Under the pieces are notes generated by a model. The model searched no databases. It was given only the letters and a program-made list of their open reading frames with translations, and was not told where the DNA came from. The position numbers were made by a program, and so were the translations under genes. DNA of 64,000 nucleotides. It comes from Cymodocea nodosa (lineage: Eukaryota; Streptophyta; Magnoliopsida; Alismatales; Cymodoceaceae). Shown piece after piece: positions 24,841-36,614 of the stretch. Each line of letters begins with the position of its first letter. Within the stretch, counting starts at the first letter, position 1. The DNA is taken from NCBI GenBank assembly GCA_036874045.1, contig JAZBRI010000008.1, positions 4,293,001 to 4,357,000 on the forward strand. Reading direction: 5' to 3'.

Positions 24841-25806
24841 GTGGAGATGGAGTTGTAATTTAAATTTCAGTAGTATATGTTTGTTGATTTCTTTTGTTTG
24901 TGTATTCCACATGATTTCCCCTTTGTTATAATGTTGAATTCTTGTGATTATATCAATGTTTTTCAATTCTAAGTTTAGTTTGAGTTATGTGTCCTCTATG
25001 TGTTTGATTTTATGTCTTTTTGTGTGAATTCTTCTCAAATGTTTGTTCCTCTAACTCTAACATAGTTTAGACGTTTTTTACTTAACTCTATCCTCCTAAT
25101 TTACTTGATTTTGATTGTATATAGCTTATATTTAGTAGATTAGAGCATACATGGAGTTAGATGTATAGTTATAAGTCCATGTATACTAGTTTTGTAGTAG
25201 AATTAGTAGTTTTATGTAGTGTAATTTTATTTTCTATTTTTGTAGTGTAATAATTATTGTGTGATGCATTTTCTTAAGTGATGGATAGAGGGGGACATGA
25301 ATGAGGTTTCTCATTATTGATTCAACTCTATATGAAGTCATTTCTAACATATACATGATTGTTAAGGCAAACATGTGATAAAAATGCATTTACACAAGGC
25401 ATATCTATAAACTCTAGTGAATTTTATGTTTAATTGCTGGTCTTTGTAGACTCCACCTGTTCTTACATGTTTTTTATAATTGACTTTGTATGCTTGCAGT
25501 TATAAATATTAAAACTCAATTGTGTGTTAATTTCATAACATTTAAACCCTGAACAAGAGGAGTTGGCTTCCGAACAATCAAAAAATCATGAAAATTGTAG
25601 GAATCGAAAAAATCATACTAATTCAGGACTTACCAAAACACACACGGTTCAACGTAGGCATAGGCAATGGGGGACGATGGGATTCAACAGTGATTGTTGA
25701 TCAGATGCAAGCAATAGTGACTGCCCTTCATAGCTTCAATGAAGGCAGAATCACATGGTGGTGAGTGGTAGACATGCGATGCCTTATACCTTCAACGAAT
25801 GACACA

Positions 25807-25905
25807 ATGACGTATGTGAGGGATGCGAGCGGCAAACGGATGACGCACATGAGCAATGTGAGTGGCAAATAGATGACGTAAGGGAGGGATGCAAGTTCAG
25901 ATGAA
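25807..25905 (+). repeat. 33-bp tandem repeat, three copies
   Basis: Units start with ATGACG at 25807, 25840 and 25873, exactly 33 bases apart, with GAGxGGCAAA-type shared ends. Copies differ by several bases. Confidence 0.8.
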
Positions 25906-26389
25906 TTCCTTGACTTTTGGAGGGATGCGAGGCAGAAAGGTTGGGTGTGAATGAAACTTTCCCTAGAATGTTTACATATTTATATGTCATAAAGTGATGA
26001 ATTCTGATATGCACAAATATAGAGTTTTTAACATTTATTTTTTCTCAAAATTTAAATTTTATAAAATTTGATAGAAAGAATTTAAAATTCAAGTGATTAT
26101 GCATATTTAAGAATTTGATGAAAATTAAAATTTAGATATTTGTGCATATGACAGAATTGAATAAAATTAATTTTTAATGAAATAACAAATTAAAGTAATT
26201 AGTAAAAATGTAATTAATCAAAGAATGAATTAATTACATTAATCAAGAAATATAAAAAAAAACGTAAGAGCAAACATCAAATTCGAAACTAAATAGCTAA
26301 ATTTAAATTGAAGTGTATATTTGTATCTAAGTCCAAAATATAGAGTAAACAATAGCTTAGATACAAAAAAAATCATTATCTCAATTTAT

Positions 26390-26790
26390 AAATAAATTGT
26401 GACTTAGATATAAGTCAATATCTAAGTTTATAGATTTAAAAATTTAATTTGAAATCATAACTTTGATACAAGGCATAGATATTTAAGCTTAAAAGTTAAA
26501 TGAAAGTATAACTTAGATAAAACATAAAAATATCTAAGTTAAAAGAAAAAATTAAATCAAATTGTAACTTATGCATATGAATATCAAAGTTAAAAGAAAG
26601 ATTTTTGAATGAAGTCACAACTTAGATAAAAAATATAAGAATATTTAAGTTGAAATACATCTCAATTAAATGGTTACTTAGAGAAAATTTGTATATTTAA
26701 GTTTAAAAATATTTAAGCTTAAAAGTTAGATATAAGAAATAAAAATTTATATTTCACATTTAACAAATCATAACTTAGGCAAAGGAGCGT
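26390..26790. repeat. Degenerate tandem array, period roughly 50-65 bp
   Basis: Variants of AACTTAGATA followed by ATATCTAAGTTAAAAG recur near 26398, 26457, 26508, 26563, 26615, 26680 and 26770. The two parts are complementary (CTTAGATA and TATCTAAG), so each unit could fold. Confidence 0.5.
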
Positions 26791-28043
26791 AGGCAAAGAG
26801 ATGAGCATTAGGTGTAAGGAGAATGTTTAGGAAATTGAATTTCAACTTTTAGGTTGAAAATTTATTTTTCTAACCTTTACACATATTTGAAATTCAATTT
26901 CTTAGAAAATTTGAATTTTAAAATGTACAAATACTTCATAACTTGAAATTTGACAAAAAAAGTTTTCAATTCTATCAAATTTTAAGTACACAAACCCTAC
27001 CTTAATGTCATTTTATTTTGAGATTTGCCTCCTCTAACAGGTGCCATCAGCTTGTAGTGGCTTCATTTCTTACTTGAGCAAAGAGGCTTAGGGATCCTAA
27101 ACTAAAGGACTTTTGATTGGACACTTAAAGGAAATCTAATGCAAGCTAAGCAATGCTAAGCAATACTTATTACAGCATGTACGATTAAAAAAAAAGTTCC
27201 AAGCTACACCTAGAACGATATTTAATAAGTAAATTCTTTGCTCAGTCTTACGGATCGAGAATAACAACTTAACTAGTAGGGAATATGAAATCACATACAA
27301 CTTACCTGGTAAGATATGATTATTACAAGAATTACACTGCTATAATTAAGTAGTTTGTTAGGGAATGAAATTAAGGAAGAAGAAACTCAGGAAAGAAAAG
27401 ATAACGAAGAAGGAAAACACTACAGTGAATTGCATCGAAGTCTTCAATGAACGACTGTATAGACTATAATATAATATATACATAATGGCAAAATTACAAA
27501 ACATAACGTCAATATACCTACAGTAATAAAATGAATATAGAAAGTAAAATAACATCTAAGATCTTTTTGTATACGTTAGAAAATTCAGAAATAAAAGAAA
27601 CAAAAAATTTAAAATTTTAAGAAATAAATCTCAAGAAAATTAAAATATTTGTGTACATAATTGAAAGTAAAAAAGTTATATTTTAATATAAATTTTCTAT
27701 TTATTATCAATTTTGATAATTAAAGACATAGTTTTGTTTCTTTTTCTTTTCACATATAAAAAAAAGTCTTCAGGATTTAAACTTTCACACATCTATTTTG
27801 TCTAGAAATAAATATAATTATAATATCTAAAAAATCTAAAGATAATTATTTTCATTTATAACAAGTTGATTTTAAATTAAATATAACAAAATGAGCCGAT
27901 CACGCATTTTGCTGTCTCAAATATGTTGAAAAAAAGTTAATTACACATATAAGTTAGTGGGCTTGTAAATTTCAATTTAATGATCAAAATAAATTTTTTT
28001 TCATTTAATGAAGAATAAAAATTTCTAAAGAGAAAAGAAAAAC

Positions 28044-28605
28044 TCACACCTTGATGATGTTCCTGAGCAAAAATGCTGGTAGCCAAGGTTGGGGATTCCA
28101 AAACACCAATCCCAAAAGCTTCCTCATTGTCTCCACCGTCGTTGCCAGCATCAGGTCCTCAATCTCCTCCACCACCACCTTCCCCAACAGCACATTGTTG
28201 TCCCCCTCCCTCTTCAGCAAATCGGAGCTTGTGAGCACCACCTTCTCCACCCTCCTCTATCCTAGCATCCTTGCCACATGGTACACCATAAACCCACCAT
28301 AGCTCATGTCGACCACAGAGAACCTCCCCGCCCCAACCCTATGAAGAAGCTTCACCACGCACTCAGCTTGGAAGACCTTACTCCTTTTGGGGGAGTTGGT
28401 GCTGGAGCTGCTGATGAAGACGAGGTCGGGAATCACGAGTTGGAAGTGGTGGGAGAATTATTTGACTTGGTGAGACCATTGCCATGTGGCCTCTAGACCA
28501 AAGCCGTGGAGCAAGATGACAGTGCGAGCGGATGTGAGGCTCGTGGTGGAGGTCCAGTAGTGTAGGGTGGTGACATCGCCATCAATGGAGATGGTTTGAG
28601 AATTT
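28044..28605 (-). pseudogene. Alpha/beta-hydrolase pseudogene fragment
   Basis: In one minus-strand frame it matches the N-terminal part of a plant alpha/beta-hydrolase family of the At4g36610 type: TISIDGDVTTLHYW, the oxyanion-loop VILLHGFG, an FQAECVVKLL helix, the nucleophile-elbow region MSYGGF with its serine, then VEKVVLTSSDLLKREG and a LLGLVFWNPQPW stretch. The residue two before the nucleophile serine, normally glycine, is aspartate. Two in-frame stops break it (TAA at 28458-28460 and TAG at 28257-28259). The 3' end, AAG then GTGTGAG, could be an old exon-intron border, so only a first exon may be left. No start codon is seen upstream. It is much more GC-rich than its surroundings, as expected of an old gene. 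Function is lost. Confidence 0.75.
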
Positions 28606-31440
28606 CTCAGGATTCAGAAACAAAGAGAAGGTCACAGTGAAACAAAAGAAGGAGGCTTCTATTGCAAGGTTTCGTCGACGAAGTGGAGAAGAGGGCTTCG
28701 GTCACGAGCTTGGGAGATATTGCATTTCGGATTTCCCAGGATTCTGAGGGCGAAGGGTGGGAATCTTCAGAATTTCGATCCTTTTATACTCGAGAAAATT
28801 TTTTTAACTTTTCCTAGATTTCGACATACACAAACAGTCTTAAAATTTTCTCAATTTTTTTTTCCTGAGATTCTGAAGATTCTGGGAGGCATAAACCCTA
28901 ACATATATAGTACTTAATGGATGGTGGAATTCAAACTGTCTTCCAAAAAATATTTTTTGAATAAAACATTATGGAAGATACATAGCAACATCTGCTAAAA
29001 TTAGGTACTTCACACGGCTTGTGAATCATGATGTTTGCAGTTAAATAGAAATTATGCAGCATATAGAAATAAGCATCTGCCTTTGATGAGAAGATATTAA
29101 GGAGATACCATTGCAGGATTTTTGCTTTCTTCCATGGCTGTCTTTCTTCCGAACACCTACATACGTCTTTCCCATGTACTCTTTGCTAATCAGCAATTAT
29201 CATGCAATCAGAAAGGAGAAAAAAATGGGACCTGAAGATTTTGTTTGGAAACATCACATGGACGAGAAAATAATCAAAATCTGCCACACACCAATCAAGT
29301 TCAGTGAGTTGGCCATAATGTGCCTTTAAAGCTAGCTCTTGGAAAACATAGAATTTAAACCTATTATAATCATCGAATACCACTAGAAAACATGTTTTGT
29401 TTTGCAGAAAGAAGGGTGAAGAGGACAGAAGATGTGGGCTATTTCAGCAGTGCAGGTGCGTGCAGTACTGGGAAGGATGATCGATTTGGGTGACCTTTCT
29501 TCTGCTGGTGCACATGCATCTGACTTGGCCACCATTCATTCACGTTCTTCCAGGTTTATCTGGAGGATACATGTCCTTTGTGAAGATAAATAATAATGTG
29601 GGTGCGCGTTAGTATTGTACCACGTGGTTGTCAAATTAATGAGATGTCTATCCATCTATCTTTTTAGTTCTCTTGTGGCATATACATATATAGTCAGATT
29701 CGAATCAAATCCAGATGATATGATGGAGATGTGGGCAAGAATGAACCGCAAGTAGTAGTATTACTTCCATCCATCAAATCCATGTATATGCATGGAAAGG
29801 AAATCAAAATCAACAACCTTCCTTCGTTGGTAAGTATGTGTGCATTATTGATGGGTTGAACAGCAACGAGAGTGAGGTGATCAGTCAGGTAGAGACCGAA
29901 AGCGGTTGGCTTGAACATGCGTGCCGGCCCCCATGCACTTTTGCCAAAGATGATCGAACATAATCTTCCTTTCCATATGGACCAAGTCGGATGGAAGGAA
30001 GACGTCGACTAATAATCCAATTTGCAAACCATATGATTGGTTTCTGTTGCAAAAGTTTTACATTAAATTAATAGTAAGGAATAAAATTTAAACTTATATA
30101 TATATATAATGATGACTTTCTTCATTTACTAATAAATGATATTGAATTAAAATTTCAAGTAATATCATGATAGATATACTCACGGAAAGTGTTAGAAAAA
30201 TACTACATTAAATAGAAATAAGTTGAATACCTTTAGTTACTGTCAATTAATCTTTGATTAGAATTTCAATGATTTCAAAGATACAGCATTTGAACTGCTG
30301 TTCATCACTGTTTTCAGCTTTAGGGTTTCCCTATCTTTTTCGGAAGGGAATGTGGAAAGAAGATGACGATGTCATAGCGCATTTCCTGCTCATGCCTTGA
30401 TTCCATGGAAAAGAATGAATGGATGAATCGTTTCCTTAATTTCCTTGTGTTAATTAACCTGCCATATTTACTTTCTTCCTTGAATTAAAAACAAAAATTA
30501 AACATTGAAATGAATAATTTAACCTGTTGTTTAATAATTAAATTGATGACGAAAGTAAATAGAGAATATATGATATTAAATGTGCATATCTTTTCCTTTG
30601 ATAATATTCTTTATCCTATTATGTTTCTCAAGAGGAATAAATAATAATATTAAGAATGACAAAAAAAGCTGCGATCCTGTCTCTTTCTTCTCCATTTTAT
30701 TTCGTTGACTAGAAATATATTCTCTGGATACTTGCACTATATCATGATTTAGAGATCAAAGTCTGCATCTTTGAAAATCTTGACATCATATTCATGAAGA
30801 GAAATTGAAAAGTCCTTGTGAAGTTTTCTTCTTGTTCAAATAAAAAAAACTAAGAATAATAACAAGAACTCATTAACAAGTTCATAAACAACGATTATCA
30901 ATCATTAACAAGTACTAAAAAGCAAACACATGCAACAAGCCCTTTAATCAACATTGAAGTTCTCATAAAACTACGATTATCAATCATTACCAACCTCTAC
31001 AAAATGGAAAGAGACTCATCCTATGCATCTGCAAGTGGGATAAACAATTACGCAACCAACCCCCATTGTTCCCATCTTCTTCTTTCTTCTTCTTTCTTAA
31101 TCTTTGAACTGAAGTCACGTTAATTATATCATACTACTCATTAATATATAAGCCATATTTGTATCAGATAGTACAATCTATTATATATATTTAACACCTA
31201 TAACTAAAAATATAAGTGTACATACAACTCATTAATCTTACACGTATTGATTGTCCAACTTAGGAAGGATATGTTTAAGGTAGGTAAGAACAGTAATAAA
31301 AGGGAAAAAGATAGAGACGATGAGAGAGAAGGGGGGTGGCGTGGAGGAGGATGGCGATGACCCCCAGTTGCAATCAGCATGAATAAACCACATATGTGGA
31401 AAATAATCAAAACTAGAAAAGATAGATAGATCTTTGTCTA
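28606..31440. other. Intergenic DNA upstream of the hydrolase relic and downstream of the TCP gene
   Basis: No gene recognised. An 18-base direct repeat (ACGATTATCAATCATTA plus one) occurs at about 30891 and 30972. AT dinucleotide runs lie near 30095. Small frames at 29111-29329 and 29694-29918 have no recognisable product. Confidence 0.5.
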
Positions 31441-31441
31441 T

Positions 31442-31447
31442 TTTATT
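31442..31447 (-). terminator. Candidate polyadenylation signal of the TCP gene
   Basis: AATAAA on the minus strand, about 195 bases after the TCP stop codon, a normal place for a plant near-upstream element. Inference from position only. Confidence 0.5.
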
Positions 31448-31639
31448 CACTTGTCGCGTCACCAGCAAAAAATACAGAAACCAGAAAAGCCACGCATTTG
31501 TCAAAGACGACGACGACGACAGCAGCCAAACCAACTACAGCAACTACTGCAACAAGTGCTACACCTAACAAAGCATGGAGAAAGAGATCAGCGAGAAAGA
31601 GCAGAACTTGCCGGACAAGATTCTTGTCTTTCTTTCTCA

Positions 31640-32870
31640 TCACCGGCGAGAAGCGGCGGAGGACGTCTTGTCGGAGAGGCCGTCGTCCTGCTCCTCTTCG
31701 CCTTGAATCCGAGCGGGTATGCGGAAGCCCGAGAAGACACCGGAGGCGAAACCGGTCGTGGCAGAGATCGCCGTTGGTGTAGGGTCCGTCCACGCCAGGA
31801 GGGAGGGCGAATTGTTGGACTGAAGGGGTCCCCTCTGTGTAAGGAAAGGGCCTTGACCAACCACCGGGTGTAGGGGAATTGGCACTCCCTGGGGTGGTTG
31901 TGGCATGCCGCCGAACATGTAGCTACCAGCGCTACCCCCGCTGCCGACGGCGTTTATGGTAGTCGTAGAGCTCCCGCTGCCTGCGTCACCTTCTCCCCAC
32001 TGCAACGGGATTCTTTGGTTTTGGTCAGGCCAATTGGCGGAGCTGGTGTCGAAGAAGGCCTGCTCGGCGATGGGGTGGTGGGCCGCAGTGGAGGAGTGTG
32101 GCGAGTGGTGCGGTAGGAGAACAGGGTCGTGGAATGATTGTAGCGAAAGGCGGAGGTCCTGAACGTGGTTGCTGGACCGCGAGAGAGGATCGTGAGGGTA
32201 TTGGTGGAATCCCGGGGGGTTGCTTGACGACGAGGCGGCGGCGGCTGTGGTAACTGCACTACTGCCACTGCTACCCGTGGGTAAGAAGAACCTGATGGTA
32301 TCGGCGATGGAGTCGGATTCCAGAGATGGTGGGAGAAAGCTTGAAGAACCACCTAACGCGAAGGCGGGGTAAGCCACGGATTCGGCGCTATGCACCACGG
32401 CCTTCTTGCCCGAATCTTCCATCGGAGACGGATCAGAGGTGGCGGTGGCGGTGGTTGGATTCCAGGGAGGGAGCTCAGCCAGTTCGTCAATGGCAGCCTT
32501 GGCGTTCTTGATGAGCCAGTCCACGGCTTTGCTGGGGCGGTCGTATCCGAGGCGGTCTTGCACGTCGTAGAATTGAATAGCGGTGTGGGCGGACAGCCGG
32601 ACGCGGCGGTCCCTAGGGCCTTTGGCCGTGCATACCTGTAATGCGAGGGATGGGGGAATAAGTAACGTAACGTTTAAATGAAAAGCAGAAAAGCAGGACA
32701 ATTCCATTCCAAGGTCTCGTTTTTGCTGGTGGTAATTACTTTGCTGTGCCGATCCTTGCGGCCGGTGGATCGGACAATGTGACCACCTTGGACCTCCACG
32801 ATCTCACCTCCGCCACCTCTCACACCACTGAGCCTGGAGTTGGCACTTGCCCGGGGCTGCTGGAACAGGA

Positions 32871-32901
<31 letters not shown>

Positions 32902-32925
32902 ATGTTGGTGGTGGAACTCCGACAT
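31640..32925 (-). CDS. TCP4-like: TCP4-like (CIN class) transcription factor, two exons
   Basis: Nuclear DNA-binding factor of TCP class II, CIN subgroup; relatives of TCP3/4/10 limit leaf cell proliferation and promote maturation. Exons 32925-32740 and 32635-31640, 393 codons with the stop excluded. After a ten-glutamine run (residues 9-18) comes [19 protein letters not shown], then the TCP domain at about 55-113: basic part [20 protein letters not shown], then helix-loop-helix with [20 protein letters not shown] and [18 protein letters not shown]. The C-terminus has the family ending [15 protein letters not shown]. The miR319 site encodes [10 protein letters not shown] canonical GT-AG intron of 104 bp splits codons K62 and V63 inside the basic region. 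I chose the ATG at 32925 because MSEFHHQ resembles the start of TCP4 proteins; the frame stays open upstream to 33229 without an ATG, so the start could differ. Confidence 0.9.
31815..31835 (-). promoter_or_regulatory. miR319 target site in the TCP mRNA
   Basis: The plus strand reads TTGGACTGAAGGGG then TCCCCTC; the first 13 bases equal the first 13 of miR319, so the mRNA pairs with its seed and centre. Position and encoded residues match the known site in TCP2/3/4/10/24. It predicts post-transcriptional control by miR319. Confidence 0.9.
32636..32739 (-). other. Intron inside the TCP domain
   Basis: On the minus strand it starts GTAATT after an AAA codon and ends with a C-rich tract and ACAG. 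Splicing is phase 0 and rebuilds the unbroken family motif SKVCTAKG; reading through would meet a stop after about 22 codons. Confidence 0.88.
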
Positions 32926-33720
32926 CCTCTGGGTGAAATGCGCATATTCGGAAGAAGCAGCCGTTTCAGAAGAAGGGAACGGGAAGAAAGAACTTGTTCT
33001 TTGGAACTGCTGAAGTTGGTTTCCGTAAGATTGATGGAAATGGAATCTCTGCTCCTCTTGCCGTTGATGATGGTGATCTTCTTCTTCGTCTTCCCCTTCG
33101 TCCTCCACCTCTTCTTCCTGGAGCGACGTCTCCGCCGGTTCCCCAAGCTCCAGCACCGGGTTGTGAGATTGGCGAGACCTCTTGGGGTCCAGGCCCTTCT
33201 TCTTCCTCCTCCCTCCTTCCAGCTTTCTTCAATCCACTCCCCTCCAACACCTCTGCTCCTTCAGTCCTGCAGCTGCTGACAAGCTCTGACGGTGGAATTG
33301 TCGACGGTGGCGTCTCCCAATGCTGGAATCGATGGTTTCGTTACTCCCATCCGAATAAAAAATTTCCATTACATAAATCCTCGCACACACCACCACCACC
33401 AGACTCAGTTCCCTTCCTGACCAACAGCAACCCAAGTCAAAGGCATAAACAATGAATGGAATGGAATAGAATAAAGAAGAGGAGAGGGATGAATAAATAA
33501 ATAAAACGAAAGCTAGTCATAGTACAGCAATTCTAGAGCGTTGCCTTGCCCACACCTACCAGTGGTCGACCGAATCTGCTACCAAAAAAACCATGGGCTT
33601 AGGAAACAGGACGGGTGCTTTAGTGCTTCCTTCCCCACACTATGAACGACGACGACAACAACAGCAGCAGCAACAAGAACAGGTGTTAGTTGTCTGCAAG
33701 AATTAATCAGGGACCTTACC
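32926..33720 (-). other. Presumed 5' leader of the TCP gene, with in-frame upstream ORF and candidate intron
   Basis: Upstream of the chosen start, the same frame is open for about 100 codons (acidic, then glutamine-rich) but has no ATG. It stops at TGA 33229-33231. Above it, an ATG at about 33366 opens a 46-codon frame ending at that TGA. A strong donor (AAG then GTAAGG) sits at 33720/33719, and an acceptor-like GGTTGCTGTTGGTCAG near 33419. CIN-type TCP genes often have a 5' leader intron. Which of these is used is not decidable from sequence. Confidence 0.45.
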
Positions 33721-33935
33721 TTCATATCATCATCCTCATCGTCCTTTCCTGGGCAGGGGAGGAGGGTGGTCCGGACGACATATGATGTTGTGGGGGTGTG
33801 GGGAACTTGAGAGGCTCACGATTCACAACACCAGGTTCCAAGTGACCAAGGAAACAAAACAAAATAGGGGGTGGAGCATGGGAGATGGAGATGTGTCACT
33901 GATGGAAGACCATGTTGGTGAGATTGAGACACCAC

Positions 33936-33989
33936 ACCCCCCGCCGCCACCGCCACCGCCGCCTCCGCCACCGCCACCGCCACCACCCG
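33936..33989 (-). repeat. GGN triplet repeat upstream of the TCP gene
   Basis: On the minus (gene) strand this is a run of GGT/GGC/GGA triplets about 54 bases long ending in GGGGGG. Many GG pairs at 3-base spacing could form two-layer G-quadruplexes if transcribed. The polyproline (plus) and polyglycine (minus) frames are shadows. Confidence 0.7.
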
Positions 33990-34133
33990 TTGAAGGCGGA
34001 GAAGAAGAACACAAGTCCCTATTCAACAGTAACACCAAACACCGCTACAAGCAGAAGGTGCGACATCACACCCTCCCTCTCTCGTATCTATCCCTCATCT
34101 CTTTTGCCGAGTGCAGTTGACAGCGAAGCCATG

Positions 34134-34141
34134 GGTCCCAC
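34134..34141 (+). promoter_or_regulatory. Candidate class I TCP binding site
   Basis: GGTCCCAC fits the class I TCP consensus GGNCCCAC and lies upstream of the TCP gene. A single 8-base match can occur by chance. Confidence 0.3.
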
Positions 34142-34149
34142 CCCCCGCT

Positions 34150-36610
34150 GCTCTCGGGATAAAAGCTGCCTCCGCTTTACCTAAATCATTCGTAAATTAT
34201 TCTGTTTATCACAATTTTTTTATTTTTTATTAAATGTCATATTTTAATGAATATTAATCTAATAAAATTTTAATTTTAATAATATGCACAAGAAAAAATA
34301 GAAAAGAAAAGAAAAAACGACTAGCATCTTTGCCGGTATGTCACACGTGATTAAAGATAACTTATAAAAGTCATTTATTGTTACCAAAGATTGCCTGATA
34401 TTTGTAGTTATTTATTTATTTATTTGGACTTTTGTTTTTTGGATTTTAATATTTTTAATTTAATTTAGAATTTGTTTAAAAGAATGAAATATGTATAAGT
34501 AAAAAATCTAAGAACTTAATATATTGTACTACTCGGCCGTTATATTAAGCTAGAGTCCGTTGGGAAAATAACTTCTTTCACATGGGAATATTTATTAGCC
34601 TTTGGATTTCAAAAGTTAGGAAAACAAAATCACTCACTCACTCACATGAGGCTGTTGGATTTTGTAGATACAAGCAATCAATTTTTACCGGGCATATCAA
34701 TCATATTTTCCGTGGCTGGCAATTAAACTACTTTAATACTCTGCAATTTTGGGTATAAATGATATTTTGTATTTTACATAAATGTGAAGATTTCAGAGGT
34801 TGATGGTGCCATTAAGCCATGTATAGTACCATATATATATATGATGGCACTTGCCAACAACAATTCCACCCATGCTATATACGAAACTCAATTAATTTAC
34901 CATTTTCAGAAAAATAATATAGTACAGTCATTTTCAAAAAAGGCATAAGGAGTAACTAATAACGTGATAATTAACACGATTAGGTCTTATTTGGATCAAA
35001 TTAGAGGAAGATTGTAGAATTGTTGTGTAATTGATTTGATTGTTATAATTTGAAACATATATGTTAAAGAGAAAGTGTTTGTAATCTCAATAATAGGGTT
35101 TTCGGCCAATTTTGAGATTGTTTTGCAGATTATGAGTTTTCGTTTAATAATTAATCTATTTGAGTATGATCTCGTTCAAATGTAATTCTAGCTCAAAAAT
35201 CACTGTTTTGTAAAATATGTATAATCTTGATTATGCATAATAAACTTGGATTATTATATAGATGGATGCCTTAACTACTCATCGTTAATCAATTTTGTGT
35301 TGAATGTTTACAATAAGAATGGGGAGTAGTTTACTGCTACCCAATTTAAAAACTCAACTCCTGTTATTTCTTATCAAGCTTTTAGAATCTTCTATACTTT
35401 AATCTACCTTGGTTGTTTTTGATATTTACATCTTCTTTTGTAATTTTGAGTCTTCTTCTTTGTTACCCTTTTGTAACAGATGTAGAAACCATGCGGTTAC
35501 CATAGTTAAGTCTATTAATGTTCTATCACCTTTCAAAAAAAATAGAGGGGGGGGGGAGTGGAAGTGGAGATTTCTGCATTAATTAATTGGGTGGAAGAGG
35601 TCACCTCTCTGCATCCAATTGATCAACCCTTCGATCGGAAGAAGAAGAAAGAAGGCATCGGCCGGCTTGATTCAATGAATTTGTCTTGCCGGCCACCTTG
35701 TTCTGAAAGCGGTGTCAGCTACGTTTCATAGACGGGAGAGCAGCATACCATCATAATCAATGTCAACACCATCATCTATTTTATTGGATCTTGTTGTAAA
35801 CATTACCATGCATTATCAAGCTAGAAAATAAAGGACTTTTATAACTCCTCCTCATGCAATGGGTACATAATTTTCCTGCTTGCATGGCGAGGGAGGAAGA
35901 AGAAGATGCATGTATGATATGGCACTGACGCAGAATTGAAGAAGAATAGCAGCCATGGATTAATTGCAGCTAGAATTGTCTGCAGGATCTATTATTTATT
36001 ATTGCCTTTGCTGCTGCTGCATCACCTCCATCTTTACAGCTGGTGAACATGCCTGGCCTGCTTCATGATCTGTTGTGAGCTTCATCGATGTCTTATATCT
36101 ACTGCTCTAATATCCATAGATATACCACCACTACCTACGGGTATTAGGGTTTTCCTTTTTAATGGCTTCTGTCAAGATTTGAGTAGGGTACGTAGTCTTT
36201 TTTCTTGTTTTCATACCCATTTATAATACTGCCATACATCAAGATTTGAAATTCAGACGATTACCACTGATTTTAACCAAAACTAAGGAACGGAGAAGTT
36301 GTTACAGTTTGCTTAATTTTCACACATCCTCTCCTCAATCTCATAAGAAATTAAGCTTGCAGTAAACATTTAAATGCCAAGCCACCGACACAAAACCTAT
36401 CATTAGTCGGTAGTGATTTCATTCAAGAGCGGGTTGGATGTGTCATTAGTAGATCGGTAGAGATTTCATTGAAAAATAGGTGGGATGTAGCATGCACCAC
36501 TGCCCCTGCCTTAATACCTCTTGACTGAATGAAGCCTGGCGTCCAGGCAAGTGGGTCTTCCATATATAATCAATGACAAGAAAGCTAGAGAGAAAAATGA
36601 AGAGTAGGGC
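34150..36610. other. Intergenic DNA, probable distal promoter of the TCP gene
   Basis: AT-rich with no gene recognised. Contains TTTATTTATTTATTT near 34410, TATATATATGATGG near 34837 and a poly-G run near 35545. No transposon ends were identified. Confidence 0.45.
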
Positions 36611-36614
36611 CGGG

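Larger units (their letters stand above)
24841..28043. other. AT-rich intergenic DNA with minisatellites
   Basis: No gene recognised. It contains the 33-bp repeat at 25807-25905 and a degenerate array at about 26390-26790. The rest is plain AT-rich sequence; a minus-strand 65-codon frame near 27358-27555 is low complexity and unconvincing. Confidence 0.5.

Noticed and set aside
28051-28496. Plus-strand frames over the hydrolase relic
   Set aside because: Shadows; the minus strand gives a clear family match.
29111-29918. Small frames of 65-74 codons on both strands
   Set aside because: No recognisable motif, overlapping frames on both strands, AT-rich background.
32746-33279. Plus-strand leucine-rich reading frame of 177 codons and several other frames at 31451-33455
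   Set aside because: They are antisense or shifted shadows of the GC-rich TCP gene; the polyleucine run is the CAG repeat read in another way.
33782-34120. Proline-rich plus-strand frame and glycine-rich minus-strand frame
   Set aside because: Both come from the triplet repeat at 33936-33989; no domain on either side.
35640-35700. GGCCGGC hairpin as a possible pre-miRNA
   Set aside because: The stem is only 7 bp with a loop of about 26 bases, too short for a plant miRNA precursor.
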